Of a stretch of 54,974 nucleotides of DNA, positions 1 to 8,301 are shown piece by piece. Within the stretch, counting starts at the first letter, position 1. Each line of letters starts with the position of its first letter. A program made the position numbers and the translations under genes. Source of the stretch: Candidatus Magasanikiibacteriota bacterium (GTDB taxonomy: Bacteria; Patescibacteria; ABY1; Magasanikbacterales; 2-02-FULL-50-9b); assembly GCA_903893485.1 (NCBI GenBank), contig CAITMK010000009.1, positions 1 through 54,974 on the forward strand, written 5' to 3'. The notes beneath the pieces were generated by a model, which ran no database searches, was not told where the DNA came from, and saw only the letters and a list, made by a program, of their open reading frames with translations.

Positions 1-1140
1 ATATTCATTAAAATACCAAAGCAAAAAACGACGCCGACAACTCAATAGATTCCCGTATTGCACCACATGATCCAACTTTTCTTGTGCAAGCATTTTCTCT
101 GCGGCGTTTTCCATGTTTCGTAAAAAGAAATCATGCTTAAATTTATCAGCATATGAATACAGCAAAACGCATTGCGCCGGCAACCCATCACGGCCCGCAC
201 GACCCGTCTCCTGATAATATCCCTCAATTGATTTTGGCATGCTGTGATGAATGACCAACCGCACATCCGGTTTATCGATTCCCATACCAAATGCAATGGT
301 CGCCACCATAATATTAATTTCATCACGAATAAATTTTTCCTGATTTTCTTTTCGCGTTTTTGCGTCAAGTCCTGCATGATATGTTGCCGTCGTAAACCCG
401 TGTTCATTTAAATTTTTTGCAAGCGATTCAGTGTCATTGCGCGAGAAACAATAAATGATTACGCTTTTGTCGCGATAATTTTGCAAAAGCGCCAAAATTG
501 TTTGCAGAGATTCTTTTTTCGGCAATACTTCATAACTCAGATTCGCGCGATTAAAACTCGAGGTAAAAATCTGTGCATTTTTAAGCGACAATAATTGTAC
601 GATATCATCACGAACTTTTTCGGTCGCGGTCGCCGTGAGTGCAATGATCGGAACAGTCGCAAAGATATTACGAAGCGATCGCAAATTTCTGTAATCAGGA
701 CGAAAATCATGTCCCCATTCAGAAATACAATGCGCTTCATCAATAGCAATCAAACCGATTTTGATTGATTGCAAAAGCGCAAGAAATCCAGGCACGCTTA
801 ACCGCTCTGGCGCAATATATAAAATTTTTAAATTTCCTTTTTTTACTTCAGTAATAACATCGGCGATTTCCTGTGGTGTTCGCGAACTATTAATCACATC
901 TGCCGTAATTCCATTCGCATGTAATGCATCAACCTGATCCTTCATGAGTGAGATAAGTGGCGAAATTACAACCGTTACCCCGTCCAACATAAGCGCCGGC
1001 AACTGAAAACAAAGCGATTTACCGCCGCCCGTTGGCATCAGCACCACGCAATCCTTCCCCGCAAGCACCAATTCAATAATTTCCCTTTGGAGCGGGCGAA
1101 ATTCATCATATCCAAAATGTTTTTTTAGCAAAGATTTCAT
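1..1140 (-). CDS. recQ: ATP-dependent DNA helicase RecQ (3' end beyond window)
   Basis: An open frame from the ATG at 1140 runs without a stop to the left edge (380 codons), so the C-terminus is missing. RecQ is a 3'-5' superfamily 2 helicase in recombination and repair. Visible in order: an N-terminal FGYDEFRPLQ motif; Walker A MPTGGGKS; PLISLMKDQVD; the DEAH box in AIDEAHCISEWGHDFRP, which also holds the RecQ aromatic-rich loop; ALTATAT; and in the second RecA lobe FGMGIDKPDVR and YYQETGRAGRDG. The zinc-binding and winged-helix/HRDC parts would lie outside the window. It follows the M50-like gene on the same strand with a 32-base gap. The helicase family call is certain; RecQ rather than another SF2 member rests on the aromatic loop and the QETGRAGRDG motif. 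Confidence 0.95.
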   Translation of the reverse strand, partial: MKSLLKKHFGYDEFRPLQREIIELVLAGKDCVVLMPTGGGKSLCFQLPALMLDGVTVVISPLISLMKDQVDALHANGITADVINSSRTPQEIADVITEVKKGNLKILYIAPERLSVPGFLALLQSIKIGLIAIDEAHCISEWGHDFRPDYRNLRSLRNIFATVPIIALTATATEKVRDDIVQLLSLKNAQIFTSSFNRANLSYEVLPKKESLQTILALLQNYRDKSVIIYCFSRNDTESLAKNLNEHGFTTATYHAGLDAKTRKENQEKFIRDEINIMVATIAFGMGIDKPDVRLVIHHSMPKSIEGYYQETGRAGRDGLPAQCVLLYSYADKFKHDFFLRNMENAAEKMLAQEKLDHVVQYGNLLSCRRRFLLWYFNEY

Positions 1141-1172
1141 ATGGTATGGCGGATTGTAGTTGATTCGAGCAG

Positions 1173-1889
1173 TTAACGCAAACGAAACAATCGCGAGATC
1201 ATCCAAGAAACCAAACAATGGGTCACTGAAACCCCTAAAACATATGCAAGTAATTTAAAAATATTTCCAAGCGGATACAGCCGATAGATGGCCTGTACCA
1301 AATCATATCGAAAAAATGCGGCAACAAGATTAAAGAAAATGAGCAGCACAATAATTTGCGCAAACCCAATCCACATACTTTTTAAATCCTGCCGACTCGG
1401 CGCCAGATGCGATGAAATACAAAATGAAATATACATGAGCACCCAAAAAAACCATGAATGCATTGCTTGTTTAAATTCCTGAAAATTATGTGGCGCACCA
1501 AAATAACCAATTGCAATCAAAATAAATATACCGAATAAAAGCGGGGCCGCGCCAATAAAAAAATTACCCAGGGTCTGATAGATACTTTGTGGATTATATG
1601 CATGATCAACTTCACCCAACTCACCAGTCATTTTATTAGGTGAAAAAAGTGCCACACGCGTAATTTGATGTCCAAAAATTTCGGCAAAAAATACATGCCC
1701 GATTTCGTGCACCGACGTACCAATCCACGCGGTCCACAAAATCCCCTTCCATCCGACACTACGATAATAATTTGCAAGCGTCCATTGTTCTAATTTTGAC
1801 AAAACAAAACCAAAAACAAAAAAGATTCCAAATAAAATTAGTAATTCGAGGCCCGTAGAAATAAAAAGTTGCAAAATAAATTCCTGCAT
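1173..1889 (-). CDS. M50-like membrane metalloprotease, putative
   Basis: A 238-residue integral membrane protein with about five hydrophobic segments (roughly residues 8-30, 48-68, 105-130, 140-160, 170-190 and a C-terminal one). HEIGH at residues 61-65, followed by AEIFGH, fits the HExxH(x)nG zinc motif of site-2-type (M50) intramembrane proteases. The usual third-ligand motif (NxxPxxxLDGG) is not clear; APSRQDLK near residue 165 is a possible degenerate counterpart. Substrate unknown; such enzymes usually cut membrane-bound regulators or signal peptides. The ATG is 7 bases below an extended -10 element, with no Shine-Dalgarno site. Fold call moderately sure, function inferred. Confidence 0.6.
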   Translation of the reverse strand: MQEFILQLFISTGLELLILFGIFFVFGFVLSKLEQWTLANYYRSVGWKGILWTAWIGTSVHEIGHVFFAEIFGHQITRVALFSPNKMTGELGEVDHAYNPQSIYQTLGNFFIGAAPLLFGIFILIAIGYFGAPHNFQEFKQAMHSWFFWVLMYISFCISSHLAPSRQDLKSMWIGFAQIIVLLIFFNLVAAFFRYDLVQAIYRLYPLGNIFKLLAYVLGVSVTHCLVSWMISRLFRLR

Positions 1890-1896
1890 GGTGGCA

Positions 1897-1905
1897 AGTA
1901 TATCA
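1897..1905 (-). promoter_or_regulatory. Extended -10 promoter of the M50-like gene
   Basis: TGATATACT on the minus strand, 7 bases before the ATG at 1889. The expected transcription start falls on or within a base or two of the ATG, so the mRNA would be leaderless. Confidence 0.6.
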
Positions 1906-1929
1906 TGAAAAATGCCTCTGCCTTAGGAA

Positions 1930-2322
1930 TTAGCCTTTAAAATCAACCGAAAACGGATACATCCCCATGCCGCACGTCCCTTGCAGAGTACCGACCGACG
2001 GATTATTTACCGCAACATCGGTTGAGCCCGACTGTGGCAAAATCTGACTAATACCAAGGCTTGGGATTCTGATAGATGCAGAGCAATCGAAAGTTCCTTT
2101 GGTTACAAAACGTAAAATAGTTGGCACACCAGCTTTTGCAATACTGGTACGTGGCTGATAGCCGCCTTTTGCACGAATTTCAATAATCTGAGTGCCACCC
2201 TGCACACTCACATTGCCCGCAGGTGCATTATTTTGTGGTGCGCCACTAGTTCCCCCACCCATAAAATAGCCGATCCCCACAAGCGCTGCAACGCCCAATA
2301 CAGTGTACAAAAAATATTTCAT
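1930..2322 (-). CDS. Membrane-anchored cupredoxin-like protein
   Basis: 130 residues counted from the internal ATG at 2322 (MKYFLYTVLGV); a longer frame would run back into the upstream gene. An N-terminal transmembrane anchor is followed by a short Gly/Asn/Pro linker and a beta-rich domain. That domain has GTFDCSASIRIPSLG and a terminal GTCGMGMYPFSVDF, placing a Cys, a second Cys and Met residues as in EfeO-type cupredoxin (Cupredoxin_1-like) domains, so it probably binds copper on the outer face. It is the last gene of the csoR-copA operon, one base after the stop of the HMA-SafE gene, and probably receives or buffers exported copper. The family call rests on these motifs and the context. 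Confidence 0.72.
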   Translation of the reverse strand: MKYFLYTVLGVAALVGIGYFMGGGTSGAPQNNAPAGNVSVQGGTQIIEIRAKGGYQPRTSIAKAGVPTILRFVTKGTFDCSASIRIPSLGISQILPQSGSTDVAVNNPSVGTLQGTCGMGMYPFSVDFKG

Positions 2323-2323
2323 A

Positions 2324-3346
2324 CTAAAAGTTAAACACTGGTGGAATAATTCCTGCAACCACCAGACTATTAATAATATTAAACAACGCGAATAAGATTA
2401 CCACAAGCCCCGCGGTTTTAAAAAACACACTTGCCTGTGAGCTTTTGTGAATACTAAATGAACTGAAGCTAACCAAGGCCAACACCGGTAACGTACCAAA
2501 CGCAAAGGTAACCATAGTTAATCCGCCCGCAAAAAAACTATGCGTTGAAAGTGTATAGATTTGCATGGACTGCGTAAATCCACACGGCAGAAAAAATGTT
2601 GCCACACCCACCGCAAGTGGCGTAAGTCGATGGTTTAATTTCGAAAGCCCCATCGCGTGCTGCGACAAAAACTTTGGCATTGCTGGCTGCAATTTTTTAG
2701 TGAAATCAAAAACGTCAAGCAAATTTAAACCAAGAGTAATCATAACAAGTCCAATGACTAATCCCAGAATTGCCGCGGCACGGCCACTGAGCGCAAACGC
2801 CGAACCAATTTCACCAATTACGCCGCCAAGTATAAAAAATCCAACCAGACGCCCCACATGAAATAAAATTTGCGGTTTAACTTTGTCACCCTCTTTGGCA
2901 AAAGTTGCTGACATCGAAAGCACCAGGCCTCCAACAACCGCCATGCATGTTGAAAGCGATGCCACAATACCGACTAAAAACGCCGTTCCATAAGATACTG
3001 AACTCGTATCAACCAAATTTACGATATTTAATTTTTGCAGTGCAATAAAAAGTGCTAAAAAGATTAGCGCGATTGGAGCTGCAATTTTAAAGTCGCTCCA
3101 TTTTTTTTGGTGAGCAACTTGCTCAGTAGAAAGTTTATATCCGTGTTTCTCCAAAACAACGGTCAAATCCTCCGCAATTTGCTCGGGCGTTTTTTCACCA
3201 AAATCGCCGACGACATCAACGGAATTATTTGCAAGAAAAGTTTTTGCACTCGCAACTTCTGGTACATCTTGCAGTTCGCTTTCGGTCATGAGCACACACG
3301 CTTTGCAATGCATACCGCTGACATGAAACGTATATTTTTTTTCCAT
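2324..3346 (-). CDS. HMA domain fused to SafE/TauE-type membrane protein
   Basis: 340 residues. Residues 1-75 form a heavy-metal-associated (HMA) domain with GMHCKACV, whose Cys pair binds Cu(I) in CopZ-like chaperones. About six transmembrane segments follow, of the cytochrome c biogenesis DsbD-like / UreH-like SafE class (for example FLVGIVASLSTCMAVVGGLVLSMSATFA and a later FFLPCGFTQSMQIY, each with a Cys in a membrane helix). The fusion suggests a membrane protein that takes metal or electrons from a soluble donor. It lies two bases after the copA stop and just before the cupredoxin gene, so copper handling is likely. Exact transport chemistry is not known. Confidence 0.78.
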   Translation of the reverse strand: MEKKYTFHVSGMHCKACVLMTESELQDVPEVASAKTFLANNSVDVVGDFGEKTPEQIAEDLTVVLEKHGYKLSTEQVAHQKKWSDFKIAAPIALIFLALFIALQKLNIVNLVDTSSVSYGTAFLVGIVASLSTCMAVVGGLVLSMSATFAKEGDKVKPQILFHVGRLVGFFILGGVIGEIGSAFALSGRAAAILGLVIGLVMITLGLNLLDVFDFTKKLQPAMPKFLSQHAMGLSKLNHRLTPLAVGVATFFLPCGFTQSMQIYTLSTHSFFAGGLTMVTFAFGTLPVLALVSFSSFSIHKSSQASVFFKTAGLVVILFALFNIINSLVVAGIIPPVFNF

Positions 3347-3347
3347 A

Positions 3348-5624
3348 TTATAATTTGTAAGCCGTAATACGAAGTGAATTACTCACAACCGAGACACTTG
3401 AAAACGCCATAGCAAGCCCCGCAAAAACAGGATTCAACATCCATCCAAAAATTGGATAGAACAGACCCGCCGCAAGTGGAATGCCAATGATGTTGTAAAA
3501 GAATGCCCAGAATAAATTCTGCTTAATTCCGCGCATGGTAATTTTAGAAAGTTTGATGGCTTTAACCAACTTTAAAATATCACCATTCAAAAGCGTAACA
3601 CCCGCACTTTCAATTGCAACATCAGTGCCCGTTGCCATGGCAATGCCTACATCAGCTTGCGCCAATGCCGGCGCATCATTTACCCCATCGCCCGCCATCG
3701 CAACGACAACTCCCTGCGCCTGCAATTCTTTAATTTTATTCATTTTCATTTCTGGCGTTGCTTCGGCTAACACCTCATCGATACCTACTTGTTTTGCTAT
3801 ATATGCAGCCGTATTTTTAGCATCACCCGTAATCATGACAACTTGTAATCCAAGTTTATGCAACGCAGCAACGGCTTCAACGGCTTCAGGCTTAATTGCA
3901 TCAGCAACCATGACGATGCCAATTATTTTTTCAGCAGTTGCGATAAGTACTGGCGTTTTTCCGGCGCGCGTTGCGTCATCGATTTGCGTGGTATCAAAAT
4001 TAATTGCGCGATCTTTCATCAACTGTGGATTTCCTACCCAATACTCGATGCCCGCAACCGTGCCACGTACACCGCGACCCTTAATGGCCTCAAAGGTATC
4101 AATCGATTGAAGCGTAATATTTTTTTCTGTTGCATACGAAACAATCGCATGCGCAATTGGATGTTCAGATTTATTTTCAAGCGACGCCAAAATACTAATT
4201 AGCGCATCATCTGTTTTTTCAGAAAAATTTTCAATGGAGATTAATTCTGGTTTGCCACGCGTGATGGTACCGGTTTTATCAACCGCAATGACCGTAACCT
4301 TATGCAGCTTTTCAAGCATCGCCGCGTCACGAATTAAGATTCCTTCTTTAGCACCCTTACCAACACCCACAATAATTGCGGTTGGCGTTGCAAGCCCAAG
4401 CGCACACGGACATGCGATAACCAAAATATCAACAAATGAAACTAGTCCAAACGAAACCGCACGAGAAAATCCAAGATATTGCTGTCCCACAATAATCCAC
4501 AAAATAAGTGCGATAAACGCAATCACCAAAACGATTGGTACAAACACGCTTGAGATTTTGTCTGCGAGCGCTTGAATCGGCGCCTTGCTTCCTTGCGCAT
4601 CACTTACCATTTGTACAATGTGCGCAAGTAATGTTTCCGATCCAACTTTCGTCGCGCGAAAAGTAAAAGTTCCAGTTGTATTTAAAGTGCCTGCAATCAC
4701 AGTATCACCATTTTTTTTATGTACCGGCAATGGCTCACCCGTTACAAGCGCTTCATCAACATATGAATTACCTTCGAACACCGTGCCGTCAACTGGAATT
4801 TTACCCGCTGGCTTAACCACAATTAAATCGCCCGCAACGACCTGATCGATTGGCAATTCAATTTCAATACCATCGCGCACCACAAGTGCTGTTTTAGCTT
4901 GCAGCCCAAGCAACTTTTCAATGGCATCGCCGGTTTTGATTTTTGACCGCGCTTCCAAATATTTACCCAAGGTAATAAATGCAATTACCACAATCGTCAC
5001 GTCAAAATAGGTATGATCTACATTAATGAGGGGTCGTAATTTTTCTTGAAAAGCACTCACTATAAAACTGTACGTAAATGCCGAAACAGTGCCAAGTCCA
5101 ATGAGCGTATCCATGTTTGCCGCGCCGTGACGCACGAATCGATATAATCCTTGCAAATACGGTTTACCAACTACAAAAAGTGCGTACGTTGCAAAAATTG
5201 GCATCAAATAATGAAAAAATTCGCCGGTGGTATATGACATTTCGGCAACAAATTTAAATTGCGCCAAAATATCCCACGTCATAACAAAAATGCTGATCAA
5301 TGCAAGCGGCATAATTGAAACCACCTTAGTTTTCATGGCAGCAACTTCCATTATTTTTTCGTGCTTAGACTGATTCATTCCCGTGTGCTGCGAATGATCC
5401 ATACCCGGCATAGAATCCATTGCAAGCGAATATCCAAGCGTTTCGATTTTGCTTGAAAGTTGGACAGGATTTACTTGCGTCTCATCAAAAGAGATTTTTG
5501 CGGTTTCAGTACCATAATTTACTTCAGCAGCTGCGACGCCCGGAGTTTTTTTAAAAGTTTTTTCAATGATTCCCGCGCATGAAGCGCAATGCATTCCCTT
5601 TACTTTATAGGTATGCGTCATCAT
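3348..5624 (-). CDS. copA: Copper-exporting P1B-type ATPase
   Basis: 758 residues, typical length for one-HMA CopA. In order: an N-terminal HMA domain with GMHCASC (Cys13, Cys16); a His/Met-rich linker (about residues 72-90, MPGMDHSQH); transmembrane helices; the actuator TGEP near residue 295; the metal-selecting CPC at 405-407 in IACPCALGLATP; the phosphorylation site DKTGT at 449-453; the P1B hallmark HP at about 488; and GDGVNDAP at 645-652. It exports Cu(I) from the cytoplasm using ATP. It is second in the csoR operon (the csoR stop is one base upstream of this ATG), so it is likely derepressed by copper. Silver is an alternative substrate. Confidence 0.95.
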   Translation of the reverse strand: MMTHTYKVKGMHCASCAGIIEKTFKKTPGVAAAEVNYGTETAKISFDETQVNPVQLSSKIETLGYSLAMDSMPGMDHSQHTGMNQSKHEKIMEVAAMKTKVVSIMPLALISIFVMTWDILAQFKFVAEMSYTTGEFFHYLMPIFATYALFVVGKPYLQGLYRFVRHGAANMDTLIGLGTVSAFTYSFIVSAFQEKLRPLINVDHTYFDVTIVVIAFITLGKYLEARSKIKTGDAIEKLLGLQAKTALVVRDGIEIELPIDQVVAGDLIVVKPAGKIPVDGTVFEGNSYVDEALVTGEPLPVHKKNGDTVIAGTLNTTGTFTFRATKVGSETLLAHIVQMVSDAQGSKAPIQALADKISSVFVPIVLVIAFIALILWIIVGQQYLGFSRAVSFGLVSFVDILVIACPCALGLATPTAIIVGVGKGAKEGILIRDAAMLEKLHKVTVIAVDKTGTITRGKPELISIENFSEKTDDALISILASLENKSEHPIAHAIVSYATEKNITLQSIDTFEAIKGRGVRGTVAGIEYWVGNPQLMKDRAINFDTTQIDDATRAGKTPVLIATAEKIIGIVMVADAIKPEAVEAVAALHKLGLQVVMITGDAKNTAAYIAKQVGIDEVLAEATPEMKMNKIKELQAQGVVVAMAGDGVNDAPALAQADVGIAMATGTDVAIESAGVTLLNGDILKLVKAIKLSKITMRGIKQNLFWAFFYNIIGIPLAAGLFYPIFGWMLNPVFAGLAMAFSSVSVVSNSLRITAYKL

Positions 5625-5625
5625 A

Positions 5626-5892
5626 TTATTTTCGTTTTAATTTATACACTTTTAAAACTTCACTGACGGCTTTTTCTGTTTTACCACTTTTAATCTGATT
5701 TACTACGCAATGCGAAAGATGACCTTCCATTAAAAGATCTTCGATGTTAGATAGCGCCTGCTTTGCGGCAGAGCTCTGCGTGATAATATCAACACAGTAC
5801 ACATCATGCTCAATCATTTCACGAATGCCACGAATCTGGCCTTCGATAATTTTAAGACGACGGATTAACGTTGGTTTTTTACTTGCATACAT
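5626..5892 (-). CDS. csoR: CsoR-family copper-sensing transcriptional repressor
   Basis: 88 residues, the all-helical CsoR/RcnR fold (DUF156). The family's metal ligands are visible: Cys in HDVYCVDIITQ, then His and Cys in EGHLSHCVV, giving the Cys-His-Cys set of copper sensors. RRLKIIEGQIRGI is the DNA-contacting first helix. It heads the operon csoR-copA-HMA/SafE-cupredoxin. A palindrome matching CsoR sites lies just upstream inside the promoter, so autorepression relieved by Cu(I) is expected. The ATG is 8 bases after the -10, so the message is probably leaderless. Confidence 0.93.
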   Translation of the reverse strand: MYASKKPTLIRRLKIIEGQIRGIREMIEHDVYCVDIITQSSAAKQALSNIEDLLMEGHLSHCVVNQIKSGKTEKAVSEVLKVYKLKRK

Positions 5893-5900
5893 ATGCGCCT

Positions 5901-5929
5901 ATCGTATACCCCCCATGGGGTATCGTCAA
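5901..5929 (-). promoter_or_regulatory. Copper operon promoter with embedded CsoR operator
   Basis: On the minus strand: -35 TTGACG (5924-5929), a 17-base spacer (5907-5923), -10 TACGAT (5901-5906). The palindrome ATACCCC-CCAT-GGGGTAT (5906-5923) fills the spacer and touches the -10. Known CsoR operators have this C-tract/G-tract form. The -35 overlaps the stop codon of the upstream ATP-grasp gene. Confidence 0.82.
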
Positions 5930-6732
5930 GTGCCTATTAAATTCCGCAATGATTGCACCAAATTACGTAAGAAACTATCCCGTGCAGTTTTATCCATATC
6001 CGAAAGCGAAAGCTGTGGACACCAATCCTCGATCTCCATGAGAAGCATTTTATCTTGCATCGTCGCACCAAAATCAATGCGTTGTAATCCATATGGCAAA
6101 TGATTCCAATCTATGAATTGCTGCGCAATCACACACTCCGCTGACGTTGGTTCATACTGTTTCATATACCACCGTTTTTTTGGCCCACCCGACACGAGCG
6201 CATGCTGAAAAACACCATCCAAAAAATAAAAAGACAATTCGTATTTAAAATCAATAAACGGTTGAATAATTTTATTTGAGATGTCGTAATTTAAAATTTT
6301 TTCCTTTGAAATTTTTTGAACACCCCGACTACTTTCACCAAGTAACGGCTTTGCTATGTAAAAATCACAAGGGGGGAGTTTAAAAATTTCGCTCAGCTGC
6401 AAAATGGTGGGGATCACCGGATATCCCTGCTGCCACAAGGTAGCGAGGTACCGCTTCCCTGAGCTCATATCGCCAGCGCCACCGAGCGGATTATACAAAG
6501 GTATATTTTTTTTCTGAATGCGCTCAAATATTTTCTGCAATGTTGGTCGAATTTCAGCAGTTGGCCAAATATTTCGCACTAAAATAATTGCAGCATCATC
6601 TTCATATTGAATCGCCTCAAGCGGATGCGCCACGGTCACGCAAAAAAAATCTTTCAGATAATTTGCCAAAAAAAGATCTTCATCCGAACGGGTATTATAT
6701 GAATTTGTCAGAAGAAGAAGTTGTGGTTTCAT
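5926..6732 (-). CDS. ATP-grasp fold protein, substrate unknown
   Basis: 268 residues resembling RimK/glutathione-synthetase-type ATP-grasp ligases: an N-terminal segment with AAIILVRNIWP, then SSGKRYLATLWQQGYPVIPT (lid-strand region), YIAKPLLGESSRGVQKI (ATP-binding lysine and glycine loop) and a C-terminal LLMEIEDWCPQLSL, where the acidic Mg ligands are expected. The final Asn of the usual E-x-N motif is not seen, so catalysis is uncertain. It is last in a three-gene run with the DUF2238-like membrane protein and the metallophosphoesterase, four bases from the former. Substrate cannot be told from sequence. Confidence 0.62.
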   Translation of the reverse strand: MKPQLLLLTNSYNTRSDEDLFLANYLKDFFCVTVAHPLEAIQYEDDAAIILVRNIWPTAEIRPTLQKIFERIQKKNIPLYNPLGGAGDMSSGKRYLATLWQQGYPVIPTILQLSEIFKLPPCDFYIAKPLLGESSRGVQKISKEKILNYDISNKIIQPFIDFKYELSFYFLDGVFQHALVSGGPKKRWYMKQYEPTSAECVIAQQFIDWNHLPYGLQRIDFGATMQDKMLLMEIEDWCPQLSLSDMDKTARDSFLRNLVQSLRNLIGT

Positions 6733-6736
6733 GAAA

Positions 6737-7363
6737 TCAAAATTTGTTCAGTGAAAATGGCAGCCCTGGAATTCTTCGGCGCGTACGATCAACATACAAT
6801 AAAATACCCCCACAGACAGAACCAATCACATCAAAAATTAAATCAAACATGGTGTCATTAAAATAATCTGCACCATACACACCCGCGGTTTGTGTATGAA
6901 ATACTGCGTCTTGCAGAACTTCCCATACTTCCCATAAAATGCCGCCTGCAATTACGATGACCAATGCCAAAATAACAGCGCGCGTAGCTGAATACGACCG
7001 CCAATGAAACAAAAAGTGCGCTGCGATTAATACGAGAATGCTTGAAACTAAAAAGTGCAAGATTTTATCGTATTGAATACCAACCTTATATAACTTATAC
7101 AATCCGAGCCCACCAAGTCCATTCACGGCGATGCAAAGTGCAAGTACTGCCTGATAGCGACGAACAACAGCACGTCGATAAACAGATGCGTGGCGCGCAA
7201 AAAAACCAGGAATCAATATGATGAGCAACGCGGCGGTCGATACGCCAGCCATAAAAAATGGACTGTAAAAATTTGGTAGATCAGTTTTAGGAATAATGAG
7301 CAGCGCCGTAATAACAACGGCGTAAACTCCGTAAACCCAAAGTAACACATGCTTGCTTGTCAT
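6737..7363 (-). CDS. DUF2238/YjdF-like multi-pass membrane protein
   Basis: 208 residues with about six transmembrane helices. The pattern DKILHFLVSS, GGILWEVWEVLQD and FNDTMFDLIFDVIGS resembles the conserved polar motifs of DUF2238 (YjdF/YpjA-like) and VanZ-like membrane proteins: a His in one helix, a Glu-rich helix, and an N-D-T/D-L-I-D motif in a later one. Function of that family is unknown. The ATG is one base after the metallophosphoesterase stop, and the gene is followed at four bases by the ATP-grasp gene, so the three are co-transcribed. Confidence 0.6.
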   Translation of the reverse strand: MTSKHVLLWVYGVYAVVITALLIIPKTDLPNFYSPFFMAGVSTAALLIILIPGFFARHASVYRRAVVRRYQAVLALCIAVNGLGGLGLYKLYKVGIQYDKILHFLVSSILVLIAAHFLFHWRSYSATRAVILALVIVIAGGILWEVWEVLQDAVFHTQTAGVYGADYFNDTMFDLIFDVIGSVCGGILLYVDRTRRRIPGLPFSLNKF

Positions 7364-7364
7364 A

Positions 7365-8114
7365 TTATTTACACGAAATCCAAACGGGATCAGAACTCAA
7401 TTTACCACCATCAAGGGTAAAAAGTCGAAATTTAAACAATTCTGTTGATGAGCCCGCATTATACACATGCAAAGCTCGCGCCACCGTAGCGATGTGTGTT
7501 TCCAAAGAAAAATGTCGATGACCGTGTAAAATAAGATCGCATCGACCGCCTAATTTTTGAATCAATTCTTTTCCCAATTGCAGTTCCTTTGCAATTGGCG
7601 TTTTAAAAAAAGTTGCAACTTTTTCAATAAACATTTCTTCTGGTTGCTGCAGTGGATGGTGATGCAGCGCCACAATTACAAAATTTTCAGGTGCGACAGA
7701 CGCCGCCACGGATTCAATTTCGTCAATTACTTCGGTGTTAAGTGCACCATGTCCCAAAAATGAAAACCGATTGTGTGAACCAGTAGTATCAACCGCAATC
7801 ACACAGAGCCCCGGATATTCAATTTTTTGTACGCGTTTTCCTTGCAACATGTGCTGCGCGATATTATCCCCTAAACGATCGTGGTTCCCTGGCACTGCAA
7901 TAAGTCGGCCATCAGAAATAAATTCCGCAAAAACATCTTGAAAAGTTGCGTATTCGTCGGTGCGACCATGTTCGGTTATGTCACCTGTCACCACGATTCG
8001 ATCGATTTTATGCTGCCGTAGTTGATTTCGAAGCAAAAAAGCCGCCTGAAGACGGGCGTGACTATGACCAATATGAATATCAGACAAATGTGCTATAAAT
8101 TGAGGATAGGCCAT
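7365..8114 (-). CDS. Calcineurin-like metallophosphoesterase
   Basis: 249 residues from the ATG at 8114. A GTG nine codons upstream is in frame but would lie upstream of the -10, so it is rejected. All five metallophosphoesterase blocks are present: HLSDIHIGH (residues 9-17), VVTGDITEHG, VPGNHDRLGDN, ALHHHPL and LHGHRHFS. These bind two divalent metals. The layout is close to CpdA/YfcE-type phosphodiesterases of 250-280 residues, but the substrate cannot be assigned. First gene of a three-gene run. Confidence 0.85.
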   Translation of the reverse strand: MAYPQFIAHLSDIHIGHSHARLQAAFLLRNQLRQHKIDRIVVTGDITEHGRTDEYATFQDVFAEFISDGRLIAVPGNHDRLGDNIAQHMLQGKRVQKIEYPGLCVIAVDTTGSHNRFSFLGHGALNTEVIDEIESVAASVAPENFVIVALHHHPLQQPEEMFIEKVATFFKTPIAKELQLGKELIQKLGGRCDLILHGHRHFSLETHIATVARALHVYNAGSSTELFKFRLFTLDGGKLSSDPVWISCK

Positions 8115-8129
8115 AGAGGGGATTCCTAC

Positions 8130-8135
8130 ATTATA
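8130..8135 (-). promoter_or_regulatory. -10 element of the metallophosphoesterase run
   Basis: TATAAT on the minus strand, 15 bases before the ATG at 8114. Only a short leader (about 8 bases) is expected. No good -35 is seen. Confidence 0.5.
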
Positions 8136-8162
8136 CGCCACTAGCGCGATAAACGGTGCATA

Positions 8163-8171
8163 TGCTATACT
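8163..8171 (+). promoter_or_regulatory. Extended -10 promoter of the 21-residue gene
   Basis: TGCTATACT, 22 bases before the ATG at 8194. It is divergent from the metallophosphoesterase promoter. A -35 is not obvious. Confidence 0.5.
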
Positions 8172-8193
8172 TATTTCATAATAACCAATTTAT

Positions 8194-8259
8194 ATGGCAA
8201 AAGGAAACAACGCGCAGCAAAAAAACGTTAAAAAACCAAAGAAAGACAAGAAAAAATAA
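8194..8259 (+). CDS. 21-residue lysine-rich small protein
   Basis: A short frame starting MAKGNNAQQK and ending KKPKKDKKK, with a promoter upstream and an intrinsic terminator 8 bases after its stop, so it forms a complete transcription unit. The start M-x-K-G-N-N-A-Q followed by a lysine/proline run resembles short basic proteins annotated as hypothetical in other bacteria. No function is known to me; the charge suggests nucleic acid or ribosome contact, which is only a guess. Being so short, its reality rests on the flanking signals. Confidence 0.55.
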   Translation: MAKGNNAQQKNVKKPKKDKKK

Positions 8260-8267
8260 CGTTGCCG

Positions 8268-8290
8268 CCGCCCCTCCCGGGCGGTTTTTT
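8268..8290 (+). terminator. Intrinsic terminator after the 21-residue gene
   Basis: Perfect stem CCGCCC/GGGCGG (8268-8273 with 8279-8284), five-base loop, then six T. It ends only 12 bases before the next start codon. Confidence 0.85.
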
Positions 8291-8301
8291 GACATACTTT
8301 T

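Noticed and set aside
42..749. Two minus-strand frames of 121 and 70 residues at the left edge
   Set aside because: They are out-of-frame readings of recQ, whose own frame is open to the window edge.
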